Shown: in pieces, positions 1-9,700 of the stretch
How the letters are laid out: every line of letters starts with the position of its first letter
Numbering within the stretch: the first letter of the stretch is position 1
Source of the DNA: M3007 sp031425035
GTDB taxonomy: Bacteria > Bacteroidota > Bacteroidia > Chitinophagales > Saprospiraceae
Reading direction: 5' to 3'
Assembly: GCA_031425035.1 (NCBI GenBank)
Contig: JANPIN010000103.1
Span: forward strand, 89,555 to 153,554
DNA length: 64,000 bases
Program-made: the position numbers and the translations under genes
Notes under the pieces: model-generated
What the model was told of the DNA's origin: nothing
The model's database searches: none
What the model saw: only the letters and a program-made list of their open reading frames with translations

Positions 1-1
1 C

Positions 2-478
2 AAACTCTGGGGCTGTCACTTCGTCGTACCGCAGGTCGTGGCGCTTACCCTGATCGCCCAGCGCGAAGATCGTCGCGTGGTGTGTGTTTTAAATGAAAAA
101 ACCACCTGGCAATGCGCCATGCTGCCCCGGGGCGACGGTACTTTCCTCATCACCGTGAATAAAAAAATTCAGAAGGACCAGGGACTGACCATCGGTTCCC
201 GCGTGCAGATCGCTCTACGCCCGGATGATAGCGAATTCGGCCTGCCCATGCCCGAAGAACTGGCCGAAGTGCTGGCCCAGGATCCGGAAGGCCACCGCCT
301 TTTTCATGCCCTGACGCCGGGTAAACTGCGCACCCTGCTCTACATCGTTGGTCAGGTGAAAAACAGTGATGGCCGCATCCATCGCTCCTTCGCCATCGTC
401 GAACATTTGAAAATCAATGGCGGAAAAATAAACTTCCGGCAATTGAACGAAGCCCTCAAAATGCTGACTGCCAAATAA
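2..478 (+). CDS. DUF1905 / YdeI-type protein, 5' end outside the window
   Basis: The reading frame is open from base 2, so the gene starts upstream of the window. A GTG at 38 is only an internal codon: the codons before it read as a normal DUF1905 start region (LWGCHFVVP). The N-terminal half is the DUF1905 beta-barrel-like fold (RRVVCVLN, WQCAMLPRGDG, IGSRVQIAL). The C-terminal half has the HALTPGKLRTLLYIVG segment seen in YdeI/OmpD-associated proteins. The biochemical role of this family is not firmly known. It converges with the ACP phosphodiesterase gene 6 bases downstream. Confidence 0.75.
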   Translation, partial: KLWGCHFVVPQVVALTLIAQREDRRVVCVLNEKTTWQCAMLPRGDGTFLITVNKKIQKDQGLTIGSRVQIALRPDDSEFGLPMPEELAEVLAQDPEGHRLFHALTPGKLRTLLYIVGQVKNSDGRIHRSFAIVEHLKINGGKINFRQLNEALKMLTAK

Positions 479-484
479 CACGCG

Positions 485-1072
485 CTAGCTATGCGCCGCA
501 ATAAACGTTCGGCTATGTGCTACCAGATCCGGAAAAAAAGCATCGAAACTGGCGGAAAATAGGTCGATACTGGCAAAAAAGTAGTCCAGCAGGGGAATAT
601 AATCAAAATCCGGGGGCAGTCGCCGGCTGAAGCGCTCGAACACCCATTCGATGCCGACCCGGTTTTGATAACCATGTAAAAACCGCCCGGCTACCATGTG
701 CGGTATCCTTTCCTGTAAAACCGGCGGCAGGTCCTGCACCCGTTTTTGCAAAATGCGGTAGGTTTTCTCCGCAAAATCATCAAACTTTTCCGGCGTGTGC
801 TTCGACCATTGCCTGGCCAGTAAATGGTCGGCCAAAATGTCGTGAATGGGACCGGCATAACGGCCGGCAAAGGGACGTAATAAGTGCATGCTCGCCCGAA
901 CCTGTGCATGATTGTCCGTAAATGCATCGATCGCGCGGTGCAGAAGTATGCCCTGCTGCATACGCGCCGGGTACAATTTCCAGTCGTTGCCTTTGATAAA
1001 ATCGCCGCTGAAATTGCCGGTCAACAGGTCTTCATCCCCGAAAGACAGGAAACAGTGGGCGAGGTGATTCAT
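485..1072 (-). CDS. acpH: Acyl carrier protein phosphodiesterase (DUF479)
   Basis: This 195-residue protein has the usual length of AcpH, which removes the 4'-phosphopantetheine group from acyl carrier protein and is related to HD-type hydrolases. The N-terminus MNHLAHCFLS, the GNFSGDFIKG segment at about residues 19-28, the HRAIDAFTDNH stretch at about 45-55 and the DHLLARQW motif are characteristic and hold the likely metal-binding His and Asp residues. The start codon is the family's usual position. It stands alone, divergent from ychF. The function is inferred from the family; the enzyme is cytosolic. Confidence 0.85.
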   Translation of the reverse strand: MNHLAHCFLSFGDEDLLTGNFSGDFIKGNDWKLYPARMQQGILLHRAIDAFTDNHAQVRASMHLLRPFAGRYAGPIHDILADHLLARQWSKHTPEKFDDFAEKTYRILQKRVQDLPPVLQERIPHMVAGRFLHGYQNRVGIEWVFERFSRRLPPDFDYIPLLDYFFASIDLFSASFDAFFPDLVAHSRTFIAAHS

Positions 1073-1136
1073 GATTCAACGCGATGAAAAAGGGTGAGAA
1101 AGTATGGCCGCAACCGGAAATTGGGGCGGATTTTTC

Positions 1137-1144
1137 TACTTTTG
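1137..1144 (+). promoter_or_regulatory. -7 promoter box of ychF (TACTTTTG)
   Basis: TACTTTTG matches the Bacteroidota primary sigma -7 consensus TAnnTTTG. It lies about 110 bases before the ychF start, in the divergent gap with acpH. No convincing -33 TTTG is seen at the usual spacing, so this is a partial match. Confidence 0.45.
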
Positions 1145-1252
1145 CGCCCGCCTTTGTAACAGAAAGACAAAGTCGGGTATAATGTTCAGATTAACCAGCG
1201 AACGTGTTGAAATTTAGCACCTAAGCACATTGACAAATTAGCACTTTAAAAT

Positions 1253-2356
1253 ATGCCTTTACAATGCGGTATTGTTGGCCTGCCCAACGTCGGAAAATCC
1301 ACTTTGTTCAATGCGCTGACCAACGGTAAAGCCCTGGCCGCCAACTATCCCTTCGCTACCAAAGACCCGAATCTCGGCGTGATCTCGGTGCCGGATATAC
1401 GGCTCGATAAACTGGCCGAACTGGTGCTGCCCCAGCGTATCCTGCCCACAACTGTCGAAATCCTCGACATCGCCGGCCTGATCAAAGGCGCCAGTAAAGG
1501 TGAAGGCCTGGGTAATCAGTTCCTGGCCAATATCCGGGAAGTAGACGCCATTATTCACGTAGTACGCTGCTTCGAAGACGATAATGTGGTGCACGTCGAC
1601 GGCTCCGTCAATCCAATCCGCGATAAAGAGATCATCGACCTGGAACTGGGCCTGAAAGACCTGGAAACCGTGGAAAAACGCCTGGATAAAGTGGCCCGCG
1701 GTGCCCGGACGGGTAATCGTGACGACCAGCGCGTACTGGATGTGCTGACCGTGGTGAAACCCCACCTGGAACAAGGCCGCTCGGCCCGCGAATTGTTCGC
1801 TACCCTCGACGACGAGGGCAAAGCGACGTTGCGCGAACTGACGCTGCTGACCGCCAAACCGGTGCTCTATGTCTGTAATGTGGACGAAGCCGCCGTACTG
1901 ACCGGCAATAAACTTACGGAGACATTCAAACAGTCCGTTGCAGCGGAAGGCGCCGAGGTCATCCTGATCTGCGCCGGTATTGAAGCCGAAATTGCGGAGC
2001 TGGATACCAAAGAAGACCGGCTGGAGTTCCTGTCGGCCATGGGTCTGGACCAGCCGGGAGTGAACAAACTCATTTTCTCGGCCTATAAGTTATTGAACCT
2101 CATCACGTACTTCACCGCCGGCGTGCAGGAAGTGCGGGCCTGGACGGTTCGCCGCGGCGCCAAAGCGCCCGAAGCGGCCGGGGTGATCCACTCCGATTTC
2201 GAGAAAGGTTTTATCCGCGCTGAAGTGATCAAGTACCAGGATTTTATCACCTTGGGCTCCGAAGCGAAAGTGAAAGAAGCGGGTAAAATGGCCGTGGAAG
2301 GCAAGGAATATGAGGTGGGCGACGGCGACGTCATGCACTTCCGGTTTAATGTGTAA
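1253..2356 (+). CDS. ychF: Redox-regulated ATPase YchF / OLA1 family
   Basis: This 367-residue protein is a typical full-length YchF, a universally conserved Obg-family P-loop protein that hydrolyses ATP rather than GTP and associates with ribosomes and stress responses. The P-loop GLPNVGKS is at about residues 9-16. The switch region DIAGLIKGASKGEGLGNQF follows, then a coiled-coil hairpin insert at about 130-200. The C-terminal TGS domain contains the characteristic TVRRGAKAPEAAGVIHSDFEKGF segment. It has its own leader with a -7 box at 1137-1144 and is followed by a large hairpin repeat at 2361-2487. Confidence 0.96.
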   Translation: MPLQCGIVGLPNVGKSTLFNALTNGKALAANYPFATKDPNLGVISVPDIRLDKLAELVLPQRILPTTVEILDIAGLIKGASKGEGLGNQFLANIREVDAIIHVVRCFEDDNVVHVDGSVNPIRDKEIIDLELGLKDLETVEKRLDKVARGARTGNRDDQRVLDVLTVVKPHLEQGRSARELFATLDDEGKATLRELTLLTAKPVLYVCNVDEAAVLTGNKLTETFKQSVAAEGAEVILICAGIEAEIAELDTKEDRLEFLSAMGLDQPGVNKLIFSAYKLLNLITYFTAGVQEVRAWTVRRGAKAPEAAGVIHSDFEKGFIRAEVIKYQDFITLGSEAKVKEAGKMAVEGKEYEVGDGDVMHFRFNV

Positions 2357-2360
2357 AAAA

Positions 2361-2487
2361 TGGTTTAGAGGGGTTTGAAAGGTTTAGAGGGGTTTAGTTG
2401 ATGTAGGTGGGCTTTTGCATGCTATTTTAGCAATGTTTGGAGAACAGCGCTCTAAACCCCTCTAAACTTTCTAAACCCTTCTAAACC
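2361..2487. repeat. Long imperfect inverted repeat built of TTTAGAGGGG units
   Basis: The 37-base left arm (2361-2397) and right arm (2451-2487) are complementary at about 33 of 37 positions, with a loop of about 53 bases. Each arm contains two copies of a unit close to GGTTTAGAGGGGTTT. It sits between the ychF stop and the HAD gene. It could act as an intergenic transcript-end structure or be a dispersed repeat family; no T-tract of terminator quality follows the right arm. Confidence 0.8.
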
Positions 2488-2515
2488 AATTCATTAACTT
2501 GCGATACTTATAACC

Positions 2516-3124
2516 ATGTTATCCACCATCATCTTCGATCTCGGCGGGGTACTGATCGACTGGAATCCGGAATATGTGTTTCGGGACGTTATTCCGGATG
2601 CGGAGCGCCGCCGGTATTTCTTCGAAAACATCTGCACCCACGACTGGAACATCGAGCAGGATGCCGGACGCCCGCTAGAAGAAGCAACTAACCTGCTGGT
2701 GCAGCAGTGGCCCGACTGGGAGCCGGAAGTGCGCAGTTACTATGGTCGCTGGGAAGAAATGCTGGGCGGTCCAATCGACGAGACGGTGGAACTTTTGCGC
2801 GAATTACGCGATCTGGGCACCCATCGGCTACTCGCACTGACCAACTGGAGCGCCGAAACTTTCCCCGTTGCCCTGGATCGCTACGATTTTCTGCAGTGGT
2901 TCGAGGGTATTGTGGTCTCCGGTACCGAGCGGACACGCAAGCCTTTTGCCGATATTTACCAGTTACTGCTGGATCGTTACGGGGTACAGCCGGAGGAAGC
3001 GGCCTTCATCGACGACAGTTTGAAAAACGTGGAGGGCGCCGCAGCACTCGGTATTCAGGGTATTCACTTCCAGCATGCCGATCAGTTACGCGAAGCACTG
3101 CGGGGTTATGGCGTGGAATTGTAA
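2516..3124 (+). CDS. HAD-superfamily phosphatase (YihX-like, subfamily IA)
   Basis: This 202-residue protein has all the HAD motifs in order. Motif I is FDLGGVLID near residues 7-15, with the nucleophilic Asp first in the motif. Motif II is LLALTNWS at about 107, a Lys sits in the TRKPFADIY region at about 140, and motif IV is FIDDSLKNVEGA at about 163-174, where the Asp pair binds Mg2+. The small helical cap after motif I fits YihX-type sugar-phosphate phosphatases. The substrate cannot be read from sequence. The gene starts 29 bases after the long hairpin repeat. Confidence 0.88.
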   Translation: MLSTIIFDLGGVLIDWNPEYVFRDVIPDAERRRYFFENICTHDWNIEQDAGRPLEEATNLLVQQWPDWEPEVRSYYGRWEEMLGGPIDETVELLRELRDLGTHRLLALTNWSAETFPVALDRYDFLQWFEGIVVSGTERTRKPFADIYQLLLDRYGVQPEEAAFIDDSLKNVEGAAALGIQGIHFQHADQLREALRGYGVEL

Positions 3125-3186
3125 TGACGGGTAATAATTTTCGTTTTTGCTGATAAGACTTTCTGCTTTCATATAAAACAGCCACC

Positions 3187-3594
3187 ATGTCCAACGCACT
3201 AGGTACCAAGGAAGACCCCTGGAAACTGAAAACACCCCCGCAAACCTCCGAGTACGAAATGTACAAGGGCGAAAAAGACGGCCAGGAAATCCTGGTGTGT
3301 ACGGTGGGTAAAACAGTGTTGCACTACGACTATCGTTGTATTCAGGACTTGCACGCTATGCTACAGGCCCATGGCGACTGGATGGAACTGGGTGCTGCCG
3401 ACGAACAAAAGCCGGCTAAAGAAGGTACCGTAGAGGCTTGGGGTCGTTCAACTGAAAATCCGGCAGGCGGCTGGTATGGCCTTAAGAAAGGACTGCGCGG
3501 CCGTTTTGGCATGTATTTGCCGCCCTTGATGGAAGCACTGGGCCTGGCGGAAGTAGAACATAACGCGAAGAACAACCGGATGCGGGCAAAATGA
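3187..3594 (+). CDS. Conserved hypothetical protein, 135 aa
   Basis: This cytosolic protein has no signal or membrane segment. The sequence is strongly patterned: GTKEDPWKLKTPPQTSEY at the N-terminus, HYDYRCIQDLHAMLQAHGDW in the middle and AWGRSTENPAGGWYGLKKGLRGRFGMYLPP near the C-terminus. I recognise it as a widespread bacterial family of unknown function, probably one of the numbered DUFs (possibly DUF6855). It lies 6 bases before a cupin gene on the same strand, so the two are probably co-transcribed. No function is claimed. Confidence 0.8.
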   Translation: MSNALGTKEDPWKLKTPPQTSEYEMYKGEKDGQEILVCTVGKTVLHYDYRCIQDLHAMLQAHGDWMELGAADEQKPAKEGTVEAWGRSTENPAGGWYGLKKGLRGRFGMYLPPLMEALGLAEVEHNAKNNRMRAK

Positions 3595-3600
3595 AAACGG

Positions 3601-3969
3601 ATGGCCATGAACACGATCAATCTTGCGGATAAATTCAGCCAGTTCGACCAGTTTTGGACGCCGAAAATCATTGCTGAACTGAATGATCAGTATGTCAAAC
3701 TGGCTAAGGGTAAAGACGAGTTGATCTGGCATAGCCATGCCGAAGAGGACGAACTATTCGTGGTTGTGAAAGGCCAGCTCATTATGGAGTTTCGCGATAA
3801 AACAGTGACGGTCGGACCCGGTGAAATCCTGATCGTTCCCAAAGGCGTCGAGCACCTGCCGCGCACCAATGGCAAGGAAGTCTGGATCCTGCTCATCGAG
3901 CCAAAATCCACGAAACATACCGGGGAAGTAGTGCACGAAAAAACCGTGACGCAGCTCGACTGGTTATAA
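3601..3969 (+). CDS. Single-domain cupin protein
   Basis: This 122-residue cupin has motif 1 at about residues 44-62 (HSHAEEDELFVVVKGQL, supplying two His and one Glu metal ligands) and motif 2 around PGEILIVPKGVEHLPRT, with the last His ligand at about residue 83. It is probably a metal-binding isomerase, dioxygenase or sensor; the ligand is unknown. ATG at 3601 and ATG at 3607 are both possible starts. Its stop codon directly abuts the accD stop codon on the other strand with no intervening base, so the two transcripts must overlap. Confidence 0.85.
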   Translation: MAMNTINLADKFSQFDQFWTPKIIAELNDQYVKLAKGKDELIWHSHAEEDELFVVVKGQLIMEFRDKTVTVGPGEILIVPKGVEHLPRTNGKEVWILLIEPKSTKHTGEVVHEKTVTQLDWL

Positions 3970-4845
3970 TCAGCCCGCCATTTCTTTGCGCTGGGCGTGT
4001 TTGGCGTCAAAGAAAGCCAGCAAATCGCCCATCGTGTCGCGCAGATCCTTGCGGTTCACGATCAGATCCAGGAAACCGTTTTCCAGCAAATATTCCGCCG
4101 TCTGAAAACCCTCGGGCAGGTCGCGTTTAATAGTTTCGCGGATCACGCGGGGACCGGCAAACCCGATCAGCGCGCCTGGTTCGGCCAGATTTATATCGCC
4201 GAGCATGGCAAACGATGCCGTAACGCCACCGGTAGTCGGATCCGTCATCAGCGAAAAGTAGGGCAGACCGGCTTTGGCCATCAGCGTAAGTTTGGCGCTG
4301 GTTTTGGCCATTTGCATCAGGGAAAAAGCGCTTTCCATCATACGCGCCCCGCCGGACTTGGAAATAATAATCAGTCCGGCCCGGGTCTCGAGCGCCTGAT
4401 CGATGGCCAGGGAAATTTTCTGGCCGACGACCGAACCCATGGATCCACCGATAAATTTAAAATCCATAGCCGCCACGACCAGCGGGTGGCCGTGTACGTT
4501 CCCGGCGCCGATGGCCAGGGCATCGGTGAGGCCGGTTTTCTTCATGCTTTCCTCGAGCCGGCGATCGTAGGGCTTGAGATCGGTAAAATGCAGGGCATCC
4601 ACCGAGGCCAGGTTGTCGTGCAGGGTGACGTACTCCTGGTTATCAAATAAAATTTCAAAATACTCTTCCGAACCGATCGCCGTGTGGTAGTCGCATTTCG
4701 GGCATTTATAGTAATTATCGCGTAGTGCCCGCGTGGTGCTGGTTTCCTTACAGCGTTTACACTGGAACCAAATCCCTTCCGGCACGTCCTTTTTCGACTT
4801 GGTAGCCGTAGAAATACCTTCTTTCAGTCGTTTAAACCAACTCAT
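3970..4845 (-). CDS. accD: Acetyl-CoA carboxylase carboxyltransferase subunit beta
   Basis: AccD with AccA transfers carboxybiotin to acetyl-CoA, forming malonyl-CoA for fatty acid synthesis. I place the start at MSWFKRLKEG (ATG at 4845) rather than at a longer in-frame start, because this is the conserved AccD N-terminus and gives a normal 291 residues. The four-Cys zinc ribbon (CKRC and CPKC) is at about residues 28-50. The crotonase-like core contains GGSMGSVVGQKI, SGGARMMES and DPTTGGVTASFAMLGD, which build the oxyanion and CoA sites. It is convergent with the cupin gene and divergent from ccmB. Confidence 0.95.
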   Translation of the reverse strand: MSWFKRLKEGISTATKSKKDVPEGIWFQCKRCKETSTTRALRDNYYKCPKCDYHTAIGSEEYFEILFDNQEYVTLHDNLASVDALHFTDLKPYDRRLEESMKKTGLTDALAIGAGNVHGHPLVVAAMDFKFIGGSMGSVVGQKISLAIDQALETRAGLIIISKSGGARMMESAFSLMQMAKTSAKLTLMAKAGLPYFSLMTDPTTGGVTASFAMLGDINLAEPGALIGFAGPRVIRETIKRDLPEGFQTAEYLLENGFLDLIVNRKDLRDTMGDLLAFFDAKHAQRKEMAG

Positions 4846-4999
4846 ACGGTGCTTTTGATTGATTTGAATGGATATTCCGGGGATTGCAAACGGGGAGCAA
4901 AGATAACATTGCCTCCCTGGTATTTTAACAGTTCTCTGCGGATTTCCGACCGGCCAAAATTGAGCACCCTGCACGTGGGAAATCCGCAGTGGCAGCGGT

Positions 5000-5007
5000 T
5001 ACCTTTG
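5000..5007 (+). promoter_or_regulatory. -7 promoter box of ccmB (TACCTTTG)
   Basis: TACCTTTG matches TAnnTTTG and ends only 6 bases before the ccmB ATG, so the transcript would be leaderless or nearly so. No TTTG is seen at the usual -33 distance. Confidence 0.5.
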
Positions 5008-5013
5008 CGCGCG

Positions 5014-5670
5014 ATGAAATGGAAAATGTTGTTAACGCTGCTCCACAAGGAGTTTTTGCTGGAATTCCGTCAGGGCTATGCGCTGAGCGGGATCGTTTTG
5101 TACGTGTTCAGCATGGTGTTCGTGGTCTATATTGCCAGCATCAAGGTGGCGCCGCCGGTCTGGAACGTGCTTTTCTGGATCATCGTGCTCTTCGCTTCCA
5201 TCAATGCCGTGGTCAAAAGTTTTGTGCAGGAAAGTGGCGCCCGGCAACTTTACTACTATCAGCTCGTGGACCCGGCCATGTTGCTGCTGGGCAAGATCAC
5301 GTATAACACCTTATTACTGTTAGTGTTAAGTACGCTCGCTTTCGGCGCATATAGCGTGGTGGCCGGCAATCCCGTGCGCGACTGGCCACTGTTCGCCCTG
5401 GTGCTGGCGCTGGGTAGTCTGGGGTTTTCCATTGCTTTTACTTTTATTTCCTCCATTGCCGCCAAGGCCAATAACAGCGCTACGTTGATGGCCATTCTGA
5501 GTTTTCCGGTGGTACTGCCGATCCTGCTGACGCTGATCCGGCTGTCGCAAATTGCGCTGCGGCTGCTGCAGGATACGTCTTACAAAAGAGACATTATCAA
5601 CCTGCTGGCGATCGATACGATTTTGATCACGCTGACTTTTGTACTGTTTCCATTCATTTGGAAGGATTAA
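5014..5670 (+). CDS. ccmB: Heme exporter permease CcmB (cytochrome c maturation)
   Basis: CcmB is the membrane subunit of the CcmAB(CD) ABC transporter used in system I cytochrome c maturation. I place the start at ATG 5014 (MKWKMLLTLLHKEFLLEFRQ), which gives 218 residues, the normal CcmB length; upstream in-frame codons lack family similarity. About six hydrophobic segments are visible. The N-terminal KEFLLEFRQGYALSGI segment and the QESGARQLYYYQLVDPAMLLLGK loop are typical. No ccmA or ccmC lies beside it here. It converges with the next gene after 5 bases. Confidence 0.88.
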   Translation: MKWKMLLTLLHKEFLLEFRQGYALSGIVLYVFSMVFVVYIASIKVAPPVWNVLFWIIVLFASINAVVKSFVQESGARQLYYYQLVDPAMLLLGKITYNTLLLLVLSTLAFGAYSVVAGNPVRDWPLFALVLALGSLGFSIAFTFISSIAAKANNSATLMAILSFPVVLPILLTLIRLSQIALRLLQDTSYKRDIINLLAIDTILITLTFVLFPFIWKD

Positions 5671-5675
5671 GGCCC

Positions 5676-6239
5676 TTAATCCACCTTCAGCGGCGGCCCC
5701 ACTACTTTCATATCATGTTCCGCAAAGACCCGGATCATTTCCTCCTTGCCTGGCGGACTCGTCCATTCGGCCGTGGCTTTGAAAAAAGCTTCCATTTTGC
5801 CGGCGGGCAGGTAAGAGACCAGCATTTTCGCTTTTTCGGTGAGCTGAACGAAGGCATGCGGCACATTGCGGGGCAGAAAGATGGTGTCACCGGCAGTTAG
5901 CGAGAACTTTTCTTCACCCACCTGAAAGTGATAATCCCCTTCGACGACGTAAAACCATTCGTCCTGAAAAGGGTGGATATGCAGCGGCGGTCCACCTTTG
6001 GGCGTATGCCCGGTCTGTTCCAGAAAAGATATGCCGCCGTCGGTGTCGGCAGCGGAGATCTTGATATCCAACGTGTTAGCCGTTACCCCTTTCATTGTAT
6101 AGTGCTCCCCGAAGCGGGCTTCTCCGGCACCTACTTTGAAACCCTTGTCGGTCCGGCTCCAGACTTTGTCCCTGACTTTGGCCAGTAGGGATATGGGGTA
6201 CAGGGCAATGGAAGCGAGCATAAATTTCCTGCGTTGCAT
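5676..6239 (-). CDS. Cupin protein with Tat-like signal peptide
   Basis: The 187-residue product starts at ATG 6239 (MQRRKFMLASIALYPISLLA). This has the twin-arginine RRxFM pattern followed by a hydrophobic stretch, so Tat export is likely. The cupin core is at about residues 75-150: HIHPFQDEWFYVVEGDYHFQVG (motif 1, with His, His and Glu) and GDTIFLPRNVPHAF (motif 2). The frame stays open further upstream, but those codons run across a gap and into the YrdB gene and do not look like protein. The function is unknown beyond a metal-binding exported cupin. Confidence 0.82.
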   Translation of the reverse strand: MQRRKFMLASIALYPISLLAKVRDKVWSRTDKGFKVGAGEARFGEHYTMKGVTANTLDIKISAADTDGGISFLEQTGHTPKGGPPLHIHPFQDEWFYVVEGDYHFQVGEEKFSLTAGDTIFLPRNVPHAFVQLTEKAKMLVSYLPAGKMEAFFKATAEWTSPPGKEEMIRVFAEHDMKVVGPPLKVD

Positions 6240-6357
6240 AGTAGCATATTGAATGGTGAATGAATAGGCAGAGCCAGCGTTTAGACTGTAAAAGCCGGCC
6301 ATTCCCAGTAATATTGCTGCAGCAGGAAAATTTAAACGCTTATGACCAAAACTGGCT

Positions 6358-6696
6358 TTATTGCTTCCAAACAACAGCCAATACCTGACACAGCAGCGCG
6401 GCCGAGGCAAAACCGATGGCCAGTCTGGTAAAACCGGATTTATACAGTAAAAAAGCGGCCAGTAAAAAGAGCGCCAGCTCAAAGACCAGGCGGTAAGGGG
6501 TATCCAGTCGCTGCTCCGATTTTGGTGCGGCGAAAATGCCCCAGAGCACGATGGCCACCAACGGCAACGCCACGGCCAGGCCATATTTCCAGAAAGTCGT
6601 TTTTCCGGCCTGAAAGCCCCAGTAGCCGAGAACGACGAACATGGCTAGTTCCAGGGAAAAGGCGAGCATCTGGTTGAGAAGTCGGAGGAGTTGCAT
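6358..6696 (-). CDS. YrdB-like small membrane protein (DUF2568)
   Basis: This 112-residue protein has four predicted membrane helices. The N-terminal LELAMFVVLGYWGFQ and the central YGLAVALPLVAIVLWGIFAAPKS are the hallmarks of the YrdB/DUF2568 family, whose function is unknown. It sits 118 bases upstream of the Tat cupin on the same strand and could share its transcript. Confidence 0.82.
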   Translation of the reverse strand: MQLLRLLNQMLAFSLELAMFVVLGYWGFQAGKTTFWKYGLAVALPLVAIVLWGIFAAPKSEQRLDTPYRLVFELALFLLAAFLLYKSGFTRLAIGFASAALLCQVLAVVWKQ

Positions 6697-6768
6697 GTTA
6701 TAGAAAGATAATTTTTCGGCCGCCCCACCATTAGCAGAACGGCCGAAAATTACGACAAGATTTAACTT

Positions 6769-9700
6769 TTAATCTTTCACGACCTCACTCGTCCACACCG
6801 TTTTTCCGTTCGTTACCCGCAGGAAATACATGCCGGATGGAAGCCCGTTCAAGGCTATTTCCTGGGTGAACTTATCCGCGCCGCCGGCCGTGGTGGACAG
6901 GGTGCGCAATACCCGCCCGTTCACATCGCGCAGACTGATCTCCAGATCCATACCGCCAAAACCCTGCAAGTCTATTTTCAGCAGCTCGCCGGCGGGGTTC
7001 GGATAGACACTGATCAGGGTTGCGCTTTCCGGTTCTTCCGTGGCCACGGTTTGGGCGATTATAAAGTCGAACTGTACGCCGCCGCCGAAATCGGGGTTGA
7101 AGGATTTCACCGTTACCAGGTTGGTACCGCCCAGCAGCCGGGCCAGGTTGAGAAAACCGTTACCATTTTCCGGAAAAAACCAGAAGGATAGCCCGTCATT
7201 TCCCGCATCTTCAAAATTCAGGGTGTAACAGCCACTGGGCAGGTCGATCACGTCGGTATAGGTCGTGCTGGCTGCCATTTGATTCCGTGCCATAACCACG
7301 TTGCCCGCTGCATCTTTAATGGTGTAACTGTAGTCGTTGGGCGTGAGGTTCGTTCTGGTACGCAACCGCAGCGGACTGGGAAAAGCGTAGGCGGTGGCCG
7401 GCGTGAAGGACATGGTCGCCTGATTATTCGCCGTTTCACCATCCGCCTGGTTATTCACCTGCATGATCTGCACTTTGAACCTGCGGGGTAACACATTCGT
7501 TTCCCAAAAAGCGGGCGACAGGACCGGTAATGTGATCTCCGTTTCGGTGTCGGGCTGCAGATTGCCGGTCCAGGTAAACGTTTCAGAACCGCCGCCCGGC
7601 ACCTGATAGGCCAGTTGCAAAGACGTGATCGGCGTGGACCCATTGTTCTGCACCACGATCAGCGGCGCAGAACAGGCCGGGTTGATGCGCGCGTATTCCA
7701 CCTGCTGGTCATTCGGACGTTTAATGGCTTCAATAGAGGCATCCAGCGAATGCGCATAACCGCCATAGGTCACTAATTGATTGCTGACCAGATAATTAGC
7801 CTCGCCCAGCACCTCGCCGTTCAAACCGTAGTCCAGCAGAACGGTGCTGCCCGGCGCAGCATTTAGCTTAAATTCGTGGACATCGGTGGACATGCCCGGG
7901 CACCAGCCCGCGCGGTCGAATACCCAGGTGCCCCCCTGTGGATAAATGGGGTTTTTACCGCAGTATTTCCAGACATCGTACTGGAATTCCTGTGCGCCGC
8001 CGTCCACATTGAGGTAGTGCTGACGCGAAATAAACTCCCCGTTCTGGCCGTGGCCGGTCACCGCAGAACGCAGCTTGAAATACTGGGCAGCCGGGTTCAG
8101 CAACAGACTACGCGGTTCAAAAATACGATCGTCCACAATGTCCTGATACCAGCCGCGACCTTCCGGCCAGATGTTCTGAATGTCCAGTACGGGCTTGGCC
8201 GGCGTACCAGCTACGAATACGAATTTGATGTCCAGGTCTTCCTGCCATTCACCGCCGAATTCAACGGAGAGCACCTTGTTACCTTGTAAAATAGGGGCAT
8301 AATCAGTCACATCGAAGGTGAAGGTTTTGCCGGCGGCACCCAGATTCAGGCCGTTGCCATAAGGCGTAACCAGCGACAGGAGCTCGAAACGGGCCGCGCG
8401 TTTACCAAAATAGATGAGGTTTTGCGGTTGTATAGTGCCGTCCGCCGGGGCATTTATGTAGTCCACAACCAGGTTGCTTTCCGGGTCCAGCACGTTCATC
8501 GCGCCGGCGGGATAGTAGAAACTGGTATCCAGTACGACCAGGTCAGTGCCCGCAACGCCATAGTGTAACACCTGGTTTTGCGCATTCAGCACCGAATCCA
8601 GGACGGGCACGGTCTGATCGCTGATGCTCAGATTGCCTTGCAGGAAAGTCGTGTTGGGCCGCAGGCTGGCAGTTGAAAAGTTTTTATACAGATCCACCCC
8701 GCGGGTAGGTTGCCAGTTGGGCAGGTTAATGTTTGCAGAAGCGGCGGCCGGGCTGTTATCCAGAACCGTGGCGCCGCTGCCGGCATTGAGGGGATAATAT
8801 GCCCGTAAATGGTTGTATTCCGGGTGGGCAGGCGTGATCGACTGGCGCATCCAGGCGGCAATAGTGGCGGCATCCAGTTCCTTATCCCAGACCTGGAACT
8901 CGTCGATTTTGCCGAAATAAGACAGCGAATGGTCGAAGGAACCACCCAGCACCAGCGTTTTGAAATCAATGGGAATGGTCTTGCCGGTGCCGCTCATCCA
9001 CAGCACGCCGTTCAGGTAAATTTTCATCGAGCCGGTGACCGTGTTTTTGGTAAACGCCCAGTGGTTCCAGCCGCCTTCGTACATCGACGGATCGGCGGCT
9101 TTTTCAATGCGGTCATAGTTGTTGTTGCCGCCACCGCAGTCCCAGCACACCGACCCGTTGCTCCAGGGCAAATGCACGTTGACCGCCCGGGCGCCACTGG
9201 CATTCGCACCTTCAAAAATGGTGGAATTCTGCGGCAACGCGCCGGCATCGCCGTAACTCCACAGTGCAATGGTAATTTCGGTGCCAATGCCGGACAGTGA
9301 CGCCGTAGGAATCGTTACGTAACTGCCGCCGCCGAAATTCAAAGCGTAGTCGGCCTGGCTATTGACTAATACCGCGCCAGCGCCGGCCGGGGTGGCGAGC
9401 AAAGTAGGATTGCCGGAAGCGCCGCTATAACTCCATTCGACCAGCAGGTTGGACGAGCCGTCCCAGGTATACGGCTGATAAAAAGGGAAGGTGACCGGGC
9501 CGGAATTTACCAGGGCCGTATTTTGAAAATACACGTCGGTAAAACCGGTCAGATCCGGGTCGAGGGCGGATAAATCCGTTTTAGTGGTTGCTTTCAGGCG
9601 AATTTTAAAGAAACCCAATTCGGAACCCGCCTGCGCCAGCACGAGTTTCAGCCCGCTGACCGGACCAGCGGTAAGTCCCGCGGCAGTCAATTCAGCCGCC

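Noticed and set aside
5676..6584. Single 302-residue protein covering the Tat cupin and upstream sequence
   Set aside because: The upstream part overlaps the YrdB-like gene in another frame and a non-coding gap; the natural start with a twin-arginine signal is at 6239.
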